The notes: generated by a model from the sequence alone, not told the origin. DNA of 64,000 bases from Ardenticatenaceae bacterium (GCA_020634375.1 JACKBX010000008.1:124001-188000); one strand, 5' to 3'. Counted from the stretch's first letter, positions 35,187 to 43,695 are shown. Program-made: numbers and translations.

Positions 35187-36038
35187 ATGTTTGATTTTAT
35201 GGAGCAACGGCCATCCGCCATCCCCATCGTCGTCCTCGACACAGAAACTACCGGGCTGAACCCGGCACTAGGTCATCGCGTCGTCGAAATTGGCGCCGTA
35301 CGCCTGGAAGATGGCAAAACCGTTGCCGAATTCTCACAGCTTATCTACCCCGACCGGCTCATGGACGCCAAAGCCAGCGCCGTCAACGGCATCAGCGATG
35401 CCGACCTGCGCGGGCAGCCCCGCTTTGCCGAGATTGCACCTGAGCTACTGCGCCTGCTAGATGGGGCGATGCTAGTCGCACATAATGCTGTTTTCGATGC
35501 TGGATTTATCGGCCAGGAACTTTTTATTTCTGGATATGCACCTGATCCGGCTTTACAGCAGCCTGTACTGCCTAATCCCTGGCTCTGCACACTGACGTTG
35601 GCACGCAATTTTTTCTACTTCGGCAGCAACAGCCTGGGGAATATTGCCCGCACATTGGGCGTGCGCATGGGACAGGCGCACCGCGCTCTGGCCGATGTGT
35701 ATATGACGGCCGAAATCTTCACCCGCATGACCCGCGAACTGGCGCACAAATACGATTTACACACCGTCGGCGATTTGCTGCACGCACAGGATGGCGCGAT
35801 TTATACGCCGCCCCCGCCGCAATTGTTTTTGCCCCCGGTGATTCAAGAGGCGCTGCGCAACGGCCGTAACCTGCACATCCTCTACATCACCCCCCAACAT
35901 GGCGAATCCCGCCGCACAATCACCCCCCTCTACCCCACCGAGACCAACGGCGTGGGCTACCTCGTCGCCTACTGCCACCTGCGCCGCGAACAGCGCACCT
36001 TCCGCCTCGACCGCATCTTCAGCGCGGAATTGGGATAG
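35187..36038 (+). CDS. DEDDh 3'-5' exonuclease (DnaQ-like) fused to a WYL domain
   Basis: 283 residues. Residues 10-185 are a DnaQ/epsilon-type exonuclease: ExoI VVLDTETTGL (Asp, Glu), ExoII VAHNAVFDAGF, and ExoIII QAHRALADVYMT (His, Asp), so catalytically complete. Residues about 225-283 (LHILYITPQHGESRRTITPLYP, GYLVAYCHLRREQRTFRLDRI) match a WYL ligand-binding domain, normally found in transcriptional regulators and CRISPR/defence regulators. The fusion suggests nuclease activity sensing a nucleotide or DNA ligand. The ATG follows TACAAT by only 6 bases, so the message may be leaderless; Met5 is an alternative start. Confidence 0.88.
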   Translation: MFDFMEQRPSAIPIVVLDTETTGLNPALGHRVVEIGAVRLEDGKTVAEFSQLIYPDRLMDAKASAVNGISDADLRGQPRFAEIAPELLRLLDGAMLVAHNAVFDAGFIGQELFISGYAPDPALQQPVLPNPWLCTLTLARNFFYFGSNSLGNIARTLGVRMGQAHRALADVYMTAEIFTRMTRELAHKYDLHTVGDLLHAQDGAIYTPPPPQLFLPPVIQEALRNGRNLHILYITPQHGESRRTITPLYPTETNGVGYLVAYCHLRREQRTFRLDRIFSAELG

Positions 36039-36041
36039 AAA

Positions 36042-36106
36042 CCGTGAAACGTGAAACGTGATGCGTGACCAGAAAACTTTCACGTTTCACGCATCACGTT
36101 TCACGG
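36042..36106. repeat. GTGAAAC heptamer inverted repeat
   Basis: CCGTGAAACGTGAAACGTGATGCGTGA, eleven-base centre, then the inverse complement up to TTTCACGG. It begins just after the exonuclease stop and can form a long near-perfect hairpin. Confidence 0.88.
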
Positions 36107-36136
36107 CAACGCCACAAACCATGAAAAGGAGCAATT

Positions 36137-36172
36137 TGCCGTTGACCATTGGCAATTGACGATTGACCATTA
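36137..36172. repeat. TTGACCATT-type array between ribosome-binding site and MFS start
   Basis: TTGACCATTGGCAATTGACGATTGACCATT. AAAAGGAG lies on its left side and the MFS reading frame begins on its right. Confidence 0.65.
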
Positions 36173-37401
36173 ACACCCTTTCCTTCCGCTCACTCACCGC
36201 CACGCGTAACGGCCGTCTCCTCTTCTTCGGCCTCCTCTACTTTGTACAGGGGGGCATGTTGGCCTACGTCCTCGTCTTCAACAACCTCTACCTGCGCCTC
36301 TCCGGGGCAACGGCCGGGCAGCTATCGCTGCTCAATGGCCTGCTGGCCGTGCCCTTCATCCTCAAAATCGCCATCGGCCTACTCAGTGACAAAGTGCCGC
36401 TGAACCTGCCGCTCTTGGGCAGCGGACACCGCACGCCCTACATGCGCCTGGGGCTGCTGGCAATCGCCATTGGCGGAAGCGGCGCGGCCTTCATCCACCC
36501 CGTCGCGCAATACCCGCTGTTTATCGCCGTCGCCCTGTTCATCGCCTTTGGCCTGGCCTTTTATGACACGGTGGCCGACGGCCTGGCAATTGACGTGACC
36601 CCCCGCGCCCAGCACGAGCAGGTGCAGGGGGCAATGCTGGTGGGGCGCTCGTTGGGATTTGTGATGTTGGCGGCGGTGTACGGCCGTCTCATTGCCGCCA
36701 CCGGCTGGCAAATCGTCTTCGCCTTCGTCATCCTCTTTGCCCTGCTGCCCCTGCCCCTGCTGGCGCGGATGCCCGAACCCGCCGAGCGTCCGGCGGCGCA
36801 GCAATTTTCTTGGGCGGCGCTGCGCGGGTTGTGGCGACCCGAAATTGGCCGCTTCGCCCTGTACGCCATCGTCTATTCGGTCGCCATTTATGGCACAAAC
36901 GCCATCATCATGCTCTTTGCCAATGAGGAATTGGGCGGCACGCTGGTGCAGGTGGGGGATGTGGCCGCGCTGGGCGGATTGGGCATGGTCGTGGGCGGCC
37001 TCAGCGGGTCGCTGTTTGGGCGGCGGCTGAGTATCTGGCAGTTTGGTTATATGACGGCAACGGCCGTATCCCTCACCCTCCTCCTCATCGCCTCCGTCGC
37101 CAATCTGCAAAACATCGCCGCCATCACCCTGCTGTGGGGCGTGGCCCTCGCCTCGGCGGAACTGGTCTTTCTCACCCTCTCTATGAGCAAAACCGACCCG
37201 CGCATTGGCGCCGGTCAGTTCGCCATCTTCATGGCAATCTCCAACGTCGGAACCGGCATCGGCCAGGCCGCCGCCACCGGCCTGATTGACACCGTAGACT
37301 TCCACTGGATTTTCGTGGGCATGGCCGCCATCAACCTGCTGACCATCCCCCTGCTGGCAGCCATGAGCCGGGATCAATTAACAATTAGCAATGAACAATG
37401 A
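36163..37401 (+). CDS. Major facilitator superfamily permease
   Basis: 412 residues with twelve membrane segments (RLLFFGLLYFVQGGMLAYVL first, WIFVGMAAINLLTIPLLAAM last) and the MFS loop pattern KIAIGLLSDKVPL between helices 2 and 3. The overall pattern resembles the AmpG/acetyl-CoA transporter or PucC-like branch; the substrate is unknown. The start is uncertain: the first possible codon is a TTG at 36163 inside a repeat array, with AAAAGGAG some 30 bases upstream. The last residues (RDQLTISNEQ) are encoded by the next repeat array, so both gene ends are made of array sequence. Confidence 0.8.
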   Translation: MTINTLSFRSLTATRNGRLLFFGLLYFVQGGMLAYVLVFNNLYLRLSGATAGQLSLLNGLLAVPFILKIAIGLLSDKVPLNLPLLGSGHRTPYMRLGLLAIAIGGSGAAFIHPVAQYPLFIAVALFIAFGLAFYDTVADGLAIDVTPRAQHEQVQGAMLVGRSLGFVMLAAVYGRLIAATGWQIVFAFVILFALLPLPLLARMPEPAERPAAQQFSWAALRGLWRPEIGRFALYAIVYSVAIYGTNAIIMLFANEELGGTLVQVGDVAALGGLGMVVGGLSGSLFGRRLSIWQFGYMTATAVSLTLLLIASVANLQNIAAITLLWGVALASAELVFLTLSMSKTDPRIGAGQFAIFMAISNVGTGIGQAAATGLIDTVDFHWIFVGMAAINLLTIPLLAAMSRDQLTISNEQ

Positions 37402-37436
37402 ACAAAAAGCGCTTCATTTGTTAATTGTTAATTGTT
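37376..37436. repeat. AATTAAC/AATGAAC heptamer inverted repeat spanning two gene ends
   Basis: AATTAACAATTAGCAATGAACAATGAACAAA pairs with TTTGTTAATTGTTAATTGTT. The 3' codons of both convergent neighbours (MFS and dapF-like) lie inside it. It may act as a bidirectional terminator. Confidence 0.8.
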
Positions 37437-38230
37437 TCCTCCGCCATCACGCCCTCATAAACGGCCGTCACCGGCCCCCACATCGTCGCTGCAAAATCTG
37501 CATCCAGTTCAATCTCAATCTCGCCGCCGGGCATGTGGCTGGTAACGGCCGTATCACACAGCCCCAACTTCACCGCCACCGCCGCCGCCGCACAGCTACT
37601 GCTGCCCGACGACAGCGTATACCCCGCGCCGCGCTCCCAAATCTCGATGCGGATGTTGTTGCGGTCTAGCACTTGCAAAAACTGCACGTTGGTACGCTTG
37701 GGGAACAGCGGATGCCGCTCCAACAGCGGGCCGTAGGTGTGCGCCAGCTCCGCATCTACCGTATCCAGCACGGCCACGCAGTGCGGGTTGCCAATGGAGA
37801 CGGCCGCAATCATGAACGGCCGTCCCGCCAACACCACTTCTTGCAGCACATGCTCATCCAAAAAGGTGATGCGCCCCATTTGCACGGTGACGGAACGGCC
37901 GTCCGCCGCCACCTGCGAGCGCACCAGGCCTCCAGCCGTCTCCAGCGTAAAGGGCGCATTGCCCACCAGCCCCTTATCCCACAAATAGCGCGAGAAAATG
38001 CGCAGGCCATTACCGCTTTTCTCCGCCTCGCTGCCATCGGGATTAAAAATTTGCAGGCGAAAATCGGCCTGTGCTGAGGGCAGCGGCCCCAGCAAAATGC
38101 CATCGCTGCCCGCGCCGCGATGCCGGTCGCAAATGGTTTGGATGCGGGCTGGCGTCAACATCTCCGCCAGCGCCCCATCCACCACCAGATAATCATTTCC
38201 TGCGCCGTGATACTTACTGAATGAAATCAT
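37421..38230 (-). CDS. DapF-family (diaminopimelate epimerase-like) protein lacking catalytic cysteines
   Basis: 269 residues, full length for DapF, with the fold signature throughout (FSKYHGAGNDYLVVDG, GSDGILLGP, FNPDGSEAE, SIGNPHCVAVLD). DapF converts LL- to meso-diaminopimelate with two cysteines. Here the first site reads KSGNGLRIF (Ser72, where CGN is expected) and the second GAGYTLSSGSSSC (Ser208, where ACG is expected). Both catalytic cysteines are therefore Ser. It may be inactive, have another activity, or use serines. I chose the ATG at 38230, which has GGGAGAG upstream, rather than 38260. Confidence 0.85.
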   Translation of the reverse strand: MISFSKYHGAGNDYLVVDGALAEMLTPARIQTICDRHRGAGSDGILLGPLPSAQADFRLQIFNPDGSEAEKSGNGLRIFSRYLWDKGLVGNAPFTLETAGGLVRSQVAADGRSVTVQMGRITFLDEHVLQEVVLAGRPFMIAAVSIGNPHCVAVLDTVDAELAHTYGPLLERHPLFPKRTNVQFLQVLDRNNIRIEIWERGAGYTLSSGSSSCAAAAVAVKLGLCDTAVTSHMPGGEIEIELDADFAATMWGPVTAVYEGVMAEETINN

Positions 38231-38267
38231 CCCGTCTCTCCCACTTCTAAAGTTTTTCAACCCCTAA

Positions 38268-38322
38268 AACGTGAAACGTAAAACGTGACTGTTTTTCACG
38301 CTTCACGCATCACGTTTCACGC
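38268..38322. repeat. GTGAAAC heptamer inverted repeat
   Basis: AACGTGAAACGTAAAACGTGA, T-rich centre, TTCACGCTTCACGCATCACGTTTCACG. It lies between the unknown helical protein gene and the dapF-like gene. Confidence 0.85.
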
Positions 38323-38326
38323 TCCC

Positions 38327-38977
38327 CTACGGAACCACCTTCCCCAACGACTCCATCAACTGCGAATGATCCGCCAGTGCAATCGGCGCAATCACCCAGA
38401 AATCCGACAGCCACACCCGCAGCGCCCGCAGCTTCTCATCCCGCGCCTGCGTCGCTGCCTGCGCCGCGCCCTTCGCCGCCTTCTGCCGCTGGTTCGCCGT
38501 CTCCACTGCCCGCACCAGCGCCAATTCCCCCGCTAACTGCGCCTCGTCATACCCAAACGGCCGCATCCCTGCCAGCAGCGTCGGAGAATCCAACAAATTC
38601 TGATAGAACATCGTCGCCTGCGCCAGCCAGCCAGCCAGCCCCTGCTCCCGACGCCCTGCCAACCGCAGCGTTGCCCGCGCCTGCACGTCTTGCCTAAACG
38701 CAATCCGCGCAATCTTCACCGCATTCATATACACGCGGTTCGCCTCCTCCCGCGCCGCCCGCAAAACGGCCGTTGCTTCATACTGCTCGCCATATGCCAG
38801 CGCCTGCACCCCAACGGCCGTTCTCGTCTCCTCAAGCAGCCCCTCCGCCGCCTGCAACCGCGCCGCATCATAGCCAAACGGGGCCAGCGCCGCCGCCACC
38901 TGCTCCATACTCTGCGCATTATGAATAGCAACCTGCGCCGCCTGAAGCTGAACATCAATAGGGGGATTCTTTTTCAT
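38327..38977 (-). CDS. Helical protein of unknown function with internal duplication
   Basis: 216 residues, Ala/Leu/Gln-rich and almost certainly all-helical, no signal peptide or membrane segment. Two copies of a similar segment are visible: ALAPFGYDAARLQAAEGLLE near residue 45 and GMRPFGYDEAQLAGELALV near residue 136. The shared PFGYD plus helix suggests a two-repeat bundle. No family recognised. ATG at 38977 with AAAGG upstream. The gene lies next to an unusually AT-rich non-coding stretch. Confidence 0.7.
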   Translation of the reverse strand: MKKNPPIDVQLQAAQVAIHNAQSMEQVAAALAPFGYDAARLQAAEGLLEETRTAVGVQALAYGEQYEATAVLRAAREEANRVYMNAVKIARIAFRQDVQARATLRLAGRREQGLAGWLAQATMFYQNLLDSPTLLAGMRPFGYDEAQLAGELALVRAVETANQRQKAAKGAAQAATQARDEKLRALRVWLSDFWVIAPIALADHSQLMESLGKVVP

Positions 38978-39448
38978 GGAAACCTTTCTAAAACCATTCT
39001 AAAGTCATAAAAGACTGAGTAAAAATGATTTATACTATTTTGAAACAGTTTATACCTAACTTAAATTATAAAAGAATAATCTGAATTTATCTATACTACT
39101 CTTTTTTTATTTTTACTGAGATTTTTTAATAAAAAACTATTCTAAAATAAGTGAGGTATAGTATTTATTCATTATAGAATAGTATTAATTCTTTTAACTA
39201 GGTTTTTTATTAAAAAATCTTAGTAGTAATTATTTTATTTTAATCTTTAGTTATTTCAGAATAGTCATATTTATTCTAAATCAGTAGTTATTAAAAAATC
39301 TTGGTAGCATTTATTTCAGCATGGCATGCATAGATTTGTCAAATCTTACAGATTTGACAAATCTCTAGCCCACTCCATAGTTGCACCTCTCCGCCCATCA
39401 AGTAAGATTTGGGCTGCTGTAGATTTGCTGTGAATCAAGGAGCCTCCC
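38978..39448. other. AT-rich non-coding region with recurring motifs
   Basis: No gene is seen in this 470-base gap. 39000-39320 is far richer in A+T than the rest of the window. It contains three copies of a TTTTTTAnTAAAAAA-like palindrome (near 39121, 39202 and 39288) and several TATTCTAAA/AGAATAGT elements in both orientations. The inverted repeat AGATTTGTCAAATCT/AGATTTGACAAATCT lies at 39331-39363. It may be a regulatory or structural region, or foreign DNA. Confidence 0.7.
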
Positions 39449-40645
39449 ATGAAAAACCATACCCCTCATTTCTTACTCGTTATCCTGTTGGCGGTGGCCC
39501 TGTTTGCTGCCTGCGGCGGTAATGCCGCCTCCCCTGAACCTGCCCCGGACGCGGTGACGGCAACGGCCGTTCCCCCCACTAACCCGCCCCTGATCGAACT
39601 TGTGCCTTCGGATGCGCCGTTGGAGAAACGGCCGTCTTTCAGCGAAGAAGTGACGCAAAACAACTGCAACGGCGACAACCCCCTGACGCAATCCATCAGC
39701 CGCTCGCAAACGGTCTCGTCCGTCATGGAGTTGGGCGGCGGCCTGACGGTGAGCCAAGAAGGCACGGTGGGCGGTCAGCTTCCGGGGGAGTTGGCAAAGG
39801 TGGAGGTGTCGGTGGGAACGGCCGTCAACGTCACCTTCGGCATCACATACGGCCAGGAAGAAACACTCTCCAGAGACTTGCCCCTGGAAACGCCTCCAGG
39901 CACAAAACGGGTTTTCACCATCCAATACTACGATCTATGGCAGCCCGGAACCCTACGCATCACCTTCGCCGGTGAGACTTATGATTATCCCTACAGCCTG
40001 CGGCGCGGCTTCGCCATCGAACAGACCAACACCCGCGACGAGAGCTGTGTCACCACCCCCGATGGCTACGCCCTGTACGATGACTTCTCTACCACAGACA
40101 CACTAAACACACATTGGCGGCTGAATGATGAACAGGGATTGTGCGAGATGGGGGTGATAGACGGCCGTCTCCAATTCACCTGCACCAACTCCGCCGACCA
40201 GGATCAAGGAGCCGCGCTGCACCTCATCCAATTAAACAGCAGCATCAAAGGAATCGCCATGACCGTCCAAGTTGATCAAATGGGCGGCCCCTTCCAACTA
40301 ACCACTCGCTGGCAATGCCCTGATTCCGGCGAAGAACGCGGCTATCACCTGGAACTGGCAACCGATTTTGTTAGAGCGCTTGAATTTTTCCCCCTAGAAG
40401 ACTGGCGCACAGAAGCCCTCAGTACAGAAACAGCCGTTGCCACCTCCCAACCCCACCTACTCACCATCGAGCGCCCCCCCGACAGCATCACCTTCCTCGT
40501 TGACGGCGTTCCTCTCACACTCTCCCAAACCCCCAACTTGCCCGCCTGCTACACCCTCGTTGACACGGGCATATCCTATTGGGTCTGGCAAGGCGGCAAC
40601 CAAATCAGCGGCTTTATCAATGATGTCTTTGTACGCAGCGAATGA
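39449..40645 (+). CDS. Lipoprotein of unknown function
   Basis: 398 residues. Signal peptide with lipobox LFAAC (lipidated Cys22), then a Pro/Ala/Thr linker. Residues about 60-200 form a beta-rich domain (VGTAVNVTFGITYGQEE). Residues about 205-398 look like a concanavalin-like beta-sandwich of secreted proteins (YALYDDFSTTDTLNTHWRLND, GAALHLIQLNSSIKGIAMTV, GGNQISGFINDVFVRSE). It sits at the outer face of the membrane and may bind carbohydrate; no catalytic site is seen. AAGGAG precedes the ATG. Confidence 0.78.
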   Translation: MKNHTPHFLLVILLAVALFAACGGNAASPEPAPDAVTATAVPPTNPPLIELVPSDAPLEKRPSFSEEVTQNNCNGDNPLTQSISRSQTVSSVMELGGGLTVSQEGTVGGQLPGELAKVEVSVGTAVNVTFGITYGQEETLSRDLPLETPPGTKRVFTIQYYDLWQPGTLRITFAGETYDYPYSLRRGFAIEQTNTRDESCVTTPDGYALYDDFSTTDTLNTHWRLNDEQGLCEMGVIDGRLQFTCTNSADQDQGAALHLIQLNSSIKGIAMTVQVDQMGGPFQLTTRWQCPDSGEERGYHLELATDFVRALEFFPLEDWRTEALSTETAVATSQPHLLTIERPPDSITFLVDGVPLTLSQTPNLPACYTLVDTGISYWVWQGGNQISGFINDVFVRSE

Positions 40646-40663
40646 GAGCAAGCGAAAAGCCAG

Positions 40664-40692
40664 AATGGTTCAATCAGACAAATTGAACCATT
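40664..40692. other. Perfect 11-bp hairpin after the lipoprotein gene
   Basis: AATGGTTCAAT, seven-base loop, ATTGAACCATT. There is no T-run, so it is a weak terminator candidate, or an operator upstream of moaA. Confidence 0.5.
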
Positions 40693-40732
40693 CCTCTGCT
40701 ACCCTAAAACCTTCAGACTAAAATAGAAAAAC

Positions 40733-40761
40733 TTCATAAAAATATGAAACCGGGTTATAAT
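40733..40761 (+). promoter_or_regulatory. moaA promoter and structured leader
   Basis: TTCATA, 17-base spacer, TATAAT. The leader of about 70 bases contains AGGGTT...CCCC/GGGG...AACCCT, which can form a two-part stem (about 40780-40812). It does not clearly match a known molybdenum-cofactor riboswitch. Confidence 0.5.
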
Positions 40762-40839
40762 TGTACCCGTTACAAATGGCGAGGGTTTCACCCCCTAAAT
40801 AGGGGCAACCCTGGCAAAATCCCACTAACTGAGGGCATC

Positions 40840-41820
40840 ATGGCATTCGATCGTTTTGGCCGCAATATTAACTATCTACGCATCTCCTTAACCGATAAGT
40901 GCAATCTGCGCTGCGTTTACTGTATGCCAGAAGACATCACCTTTCGCCCTCGTGCAGAACTGCTGCAAGATGATGAGATTGATCGCCTGGTGCACATCTT
41001 TGCCGCATTGGGCTTCCACAAATTTCGCCTGACGGGTGGCGAACCCACTGTGCGGGCCAATATCGTAGACATTGTAGGGCGCATCGCACGCACACCCGGC
41101 GTAGAAACCATCGCCATGACCACCAACGGCCTCATGCTGCCGCAATTAGCAGAACCACTAGCACAAGCAGGCTTGCAACGGGTAAATGTGAGCATTGACA
41201 CCATCAACCCGGAAAAGTTCAAAAAGATAACGCGCTGGGGTGATGTGGAGGATGTGTGGGCAGGCATCGAAGCCTCGGAGCGGGCCGGGTTGGGCATTAA
41301 GCTGAATGCAGTTGTGGTGCGAAATTACAATGACAAAGAGGATGTGGTAGACCTGGCGCGATTAACATTCTATCACGATTGGCAGGTGCGCTTTATCGAG
41401 ATGATGCCGTTTGGCGACGTGGCCGATTTCCAACAAGCGGGCGTCGTCAGCGAAGAGGAACTGCGTGAAACAATTTCGGCGGCGTTGGGGCCGCTGTCGC
41501 CGGTGAATGAGGGAGCCTTAGACGGGGAAGCAAGTCTGTATCAACTGGAAGGCAGTATGGGTACGCTGGGTTTTATCAGTTCGGTGACGCAGCCGTTTTG
41601 TGCCAGTTGTACGCGGGCCAGGTTGACGGCAGACGGCCGTCTCCGCCTCTGCCTCCTCCGCGAAAAAGAAGTCAACCTGCTGGAACCGCTGCGCAATGGA
41701 GCCACTGACCAAGAATTGACAGACATCATTTTGGAAGGCATTTGGTGGAAACCCTGGGGGCATGGCCTGCAACAAAACGTCATCCCCCTCAACCGCGTCA
41801 TGTCGGAAATAGGAGGATAG
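40840..41820 (+). CDS. moaA: GTP 3',8-cyclase (molybdenum cofactor biosynthesis)
   Basis: 326 residues from the ATG at 40840, with GAGGG upstream. A radical-SAM enzyme: the first [4Fe-4S] cluster Cys21, Cys25 and Cys28 (CNLRCVYC), and the second cluster in QPFCASCTRARLTADGRLRLCL. It ends in Gly-Gly (SEIGG), the conserved MoaA tail inserted in the active site. With MoaC it makes cPMP from GTP. No other moa gene is in the window. An upstream in-frame ATG at 40744 lies before the -10 box and is not used. Confidence 0.95.
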   Translation: MAFDRFGRNINYLRISLTDKCNLRCVYCMPEDITFRPRAELLQDDEIDRLVHIFAALGFHKFRLTGGEPTVRANIVDIVGRIARTPGVETIAMTTNGLMLPQLAEPLAQAGLQRVNVSIDTINPEKFKKITRWGDVEDVWAGIEASERAGLGIKLNAVVVRNYNDKEDVVDLARLTFYHDWQVRFIEMMPFGDVADFQQAGVVSEEELRETISAALGPLSPVNEGALDGEASLYQLEGSMGTLGFISSVTQPFCASCTRARLTADGRLRLCLLREKEVNLLEPLRNGATDQELTDIILEGIWWKPWGHGLQQNVIPLNRVMSEIGG

Positions 41821-41861
41821 TTACAAGTTACATCAGAATTGTAACCTGTAACTTGTAACTC
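41820..41861. repeat. TGTAACT heptamer inverted repeat
   Basis: GTTACAAGTTACA, short centre, TGTAACCTGTAACTTGTAACT between the convergent moaA and glycosyltransferase genes. Confidence 0.8.
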
Positions 41862-42807
41862 ATTTTCTGATGCCCCAGGTTTTATCAATCAGATACAACG
41901 GCCGTCCCTTCACCTCATCATAAATCCGGCCCAAGTACTCCCCAATAATCCCCAAGCTAATCAACTGCACGCCGCCCAGGAACAACACCGCCACCAGCGT
42001 CGTCGCCTGCCCTGTTAGCTCATGCGGTGCAAAAAGGCGCAGCAAAATCACCGCCAAAATCGCCACCCCACTGATAGCAGCCATCACAAATCCTAAATAC
42101 GTTGCCAATTGCAGCGGCACATACGAAAAGCTGGTGATGGCATTCATCGCAAACTTGAACATGCGCCGGAATGAATTGTACTTCGCCTCCCCGGCGAAGC
42201 GCGGTGCACGCACAAACGTCACGCCCGTTTGCCGAAATCCCACCCAGGGAACCATCCCCCGCAAAAAGCGATTACGCTCGCCCATGCTGCGCAGCGAATT
42301 GACCACGCGCCTGTCCATCAAGCGGAAGTCGCCCGTATCCAGCGGAATATTTACACTGGTAATGCGGTGAATCAGGCGATAAAACAATTTCGCCGTCACC
42401 AGCTTGAACCAGGTTTCCCCTTCGCGGCTTTCGCGCACACCGTACACCACATCATACCCCTCACGCCATTTGGCGATCATTTCGGGAATGACTTCCGGTG
42501 GGTCTTGCAAATCGGCATCTGTCAGCACCACCGCATCACCCAGAGCATGATCCAGCCCGGCTGTGACTGCCTCCTGAAAGCCAAAATTGCGCGAAAAGCT
42601 AAGACCCTTCACACGCAAGTCATTGGCGTGCAGTTCAGCAATGATTTCTGCCGAACGGTCGTGGCTGCCGTCATCTACCAGCAGCAGTTCCCAGGTATCG
42701 TCAGTCGCATCCATAATTGCGCTGATGCGTTTGTACAGTTCTGGCAGCACCGGCTCCTCGTTGTAAACCGGCGCAATAATGGTAATGGTAGGTTTGGTAT
42801 CTGTCAT
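41860..42807 (-). CDS. Family 2 glycosyltransferase (DPM1/GtrB-like) with two membrane helices
   Basis: 315 residues. The GT-A catalytic domain (1-230) has ITIIAPVYNEEPVLPELYKR, LLVDDGSHDRS and the DxD-type motif VVLTDADLQDPPEV. Two C-terminal membrane segments (LGFVMAAISGVAILAVILLR and TTLVAVLFLGGVQLISLGII) end in LGRIYDEVKGRPLYLI. Members transfer a sugar from UDP/GDP-sugar to polyprenyl phosphate on the cytosolic face. It could supply donors to the GT39 and YfhO proteins elsewhere in the window. Confidence 0.92.
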   Translation of the reverse strand: MTDTKPTITIIAPVYNEEPVLPELYKRISAIMDATDDTWELLLVDDGSHDRSAEIIAELHANDLRVKGLSFSRNFGFQEAVTAGLDHALGDAVVLTDADLQDPPEVIPEMIAKWREGYDVVYGVRESREGETWFKLVTAKLFYRLIHRITSVNIPLDTGDFRLMDRRVVNSLRSMGERNRFLRGMVPWVGFRQTGVTFVRAPRFAGEAKYNSFRRMFKFAMNAITSFSYVPLQLATYLGFVMAAISGVAILAVILLRLFAPHELTGQATTLVAVLFLGGVQLISLGIIGEYLGRIYDEVKGRPLYLIDKTWGIRK

Positions 42808-42821
42808 TATTTATTCCTCCA

Positions 42822-42880
42822 AGCTACAGCGAGAGCCAGAGCTAGAGAAAACGGTTTTTCTAGCTTTGGCTCTCGCTCCA
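42822..42880. repeat. Long inverted repeat (GCGAGAGCC / GGCTCTCGC)
   Basis: AGCGAGAGCCAGAGCTAGA and TCTAGCTTTGGCTCTCGCT around a short AT-rich centre, between the EEP gene and the GT2 gene. Confidence 0.8.
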
Positions 42881-42915
42881 TCCTTTTGTTATACACGGTT
42901 TACGTTATGTGTGCA

Positions 42916-43686
42916 TCACTCTGGCAAGTGCAAATCTACCAGCAGACCAACGTGGTCGGATGGGTAAAGTGTGTCGTCGTCTTCGGCAGGGTGTTGGCAA
43001 AAGATACGGGCATCTTGCACCACGCCCGCGCCGGGAGAAAGGAAAATATAGTCGAGACAGCCTGCCCAATCGACATCGGGCAGCAGCACGGTGGGGAACG
43101 TTGCCAGGGGTTCATGTCCCCACCGCTCGGCAACGGCCGAACGAAAGCCTTGTTTCATGTATTGGATGGCGGGGCCAGTGGGTATCTCGTTAAAATCCCC
43201 GGCGATCACCTGGCGTGAAATGCGGCGACGGCCGTTCAACCATCCTGCCATCTTCACCACCTGCTCCAACCGCGCCTCTTTGTCATGCGCGGTGTGATGC
43301 AAATGCACGGCCACAAAATCCAACGCCTGCCGCGACGGGAGTTCCACATTCACGCGCAAGGCCACGCGACCGCCATACCCCAAATTCACCCAATCCGTGT
43401 ACAGCACCGGCAGTTTGGTGAGAATGCCCACGCCTTCATAGTAGCCATTGATTAGGTGCGCTTTGCGTTTTTGGATGAGACGATACGGCCGTTTTGAGGA
43501 ACCTGTCAGCCGATTGTTGATCTGATTCCGCAGCCAGCGCCCCTGCCCAATGGGAAAATGAATCTCTTGCAAGCTAATCAAGTCTGGGGCAGCGTCCATT
43601 AACTGTGCCACCAACAAGTGGCGGCGTTCTGCCCAACGGTTAGCACGGTTTCGCAAGTTGATGGTGGCTATACGGAGGGAGGTCAT
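42916..43686 (-). CDS. Endonuclease/exonuclease/phosphatase (EEP) family protein
   Basis: 256 residues, no signal peptide. EEP motifs: RIATINLRNR, DLISLQEIH (metal Glu), VAVHLHH (His), VIAGDFNEIP (Asp/Asn), CLDYIFLS and PSDHVGLLVDL (catalytic His). It is a Mg-dependent phosphodiesterase or phosphomonoesterase; DNA, RNA, lipid or sugar-phosphate substrates are all possible. Confidence 0.9.
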   Translation of the reverse strand: MTSLRIATINLRNRANRWAERRHLLVAQLMDAAPDLISLQEIHFPIGQGRWLRNQINNRLTGSSKRPYRLIQKRKAHLINGYYEGVGILTKLPVLYTDWVNLGYGGRVALRVNVELPSRQALDFVAVHLHHTAHDKEARLEQVVKMAGWLNGRRRISRQVIAGDFNEIPTGPAIQYMKQGFRSAVAERWGHEPLATFPTVLLPDVDWAGCLDYIFLSPGAGVVQDARIFCQHPAEDDDTLYPSDHVGLLVDLHLPE

Positions 43687-43695
43687 GAGAAAAGA

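Noticed and set aside
38978..39448. Phage attachment site or mobile element in the AT-rich gap
   Set aside because: No tRNA, integrase, transposase or terminal repeats were found nearby.
40776..40835. Molybdenum-cofactor riboswitch in the moaA leader
   Set aside because: A stem is possible but the conserved Moco RNA elements were not recognised; a covariance search is needed.
40744..40839. Longer MoaA start at 40744
   Set aside because: The start lies upstream of the TATAAT box at 40756; the ATG at 40840 has GAGGG and the normal N-terminus.
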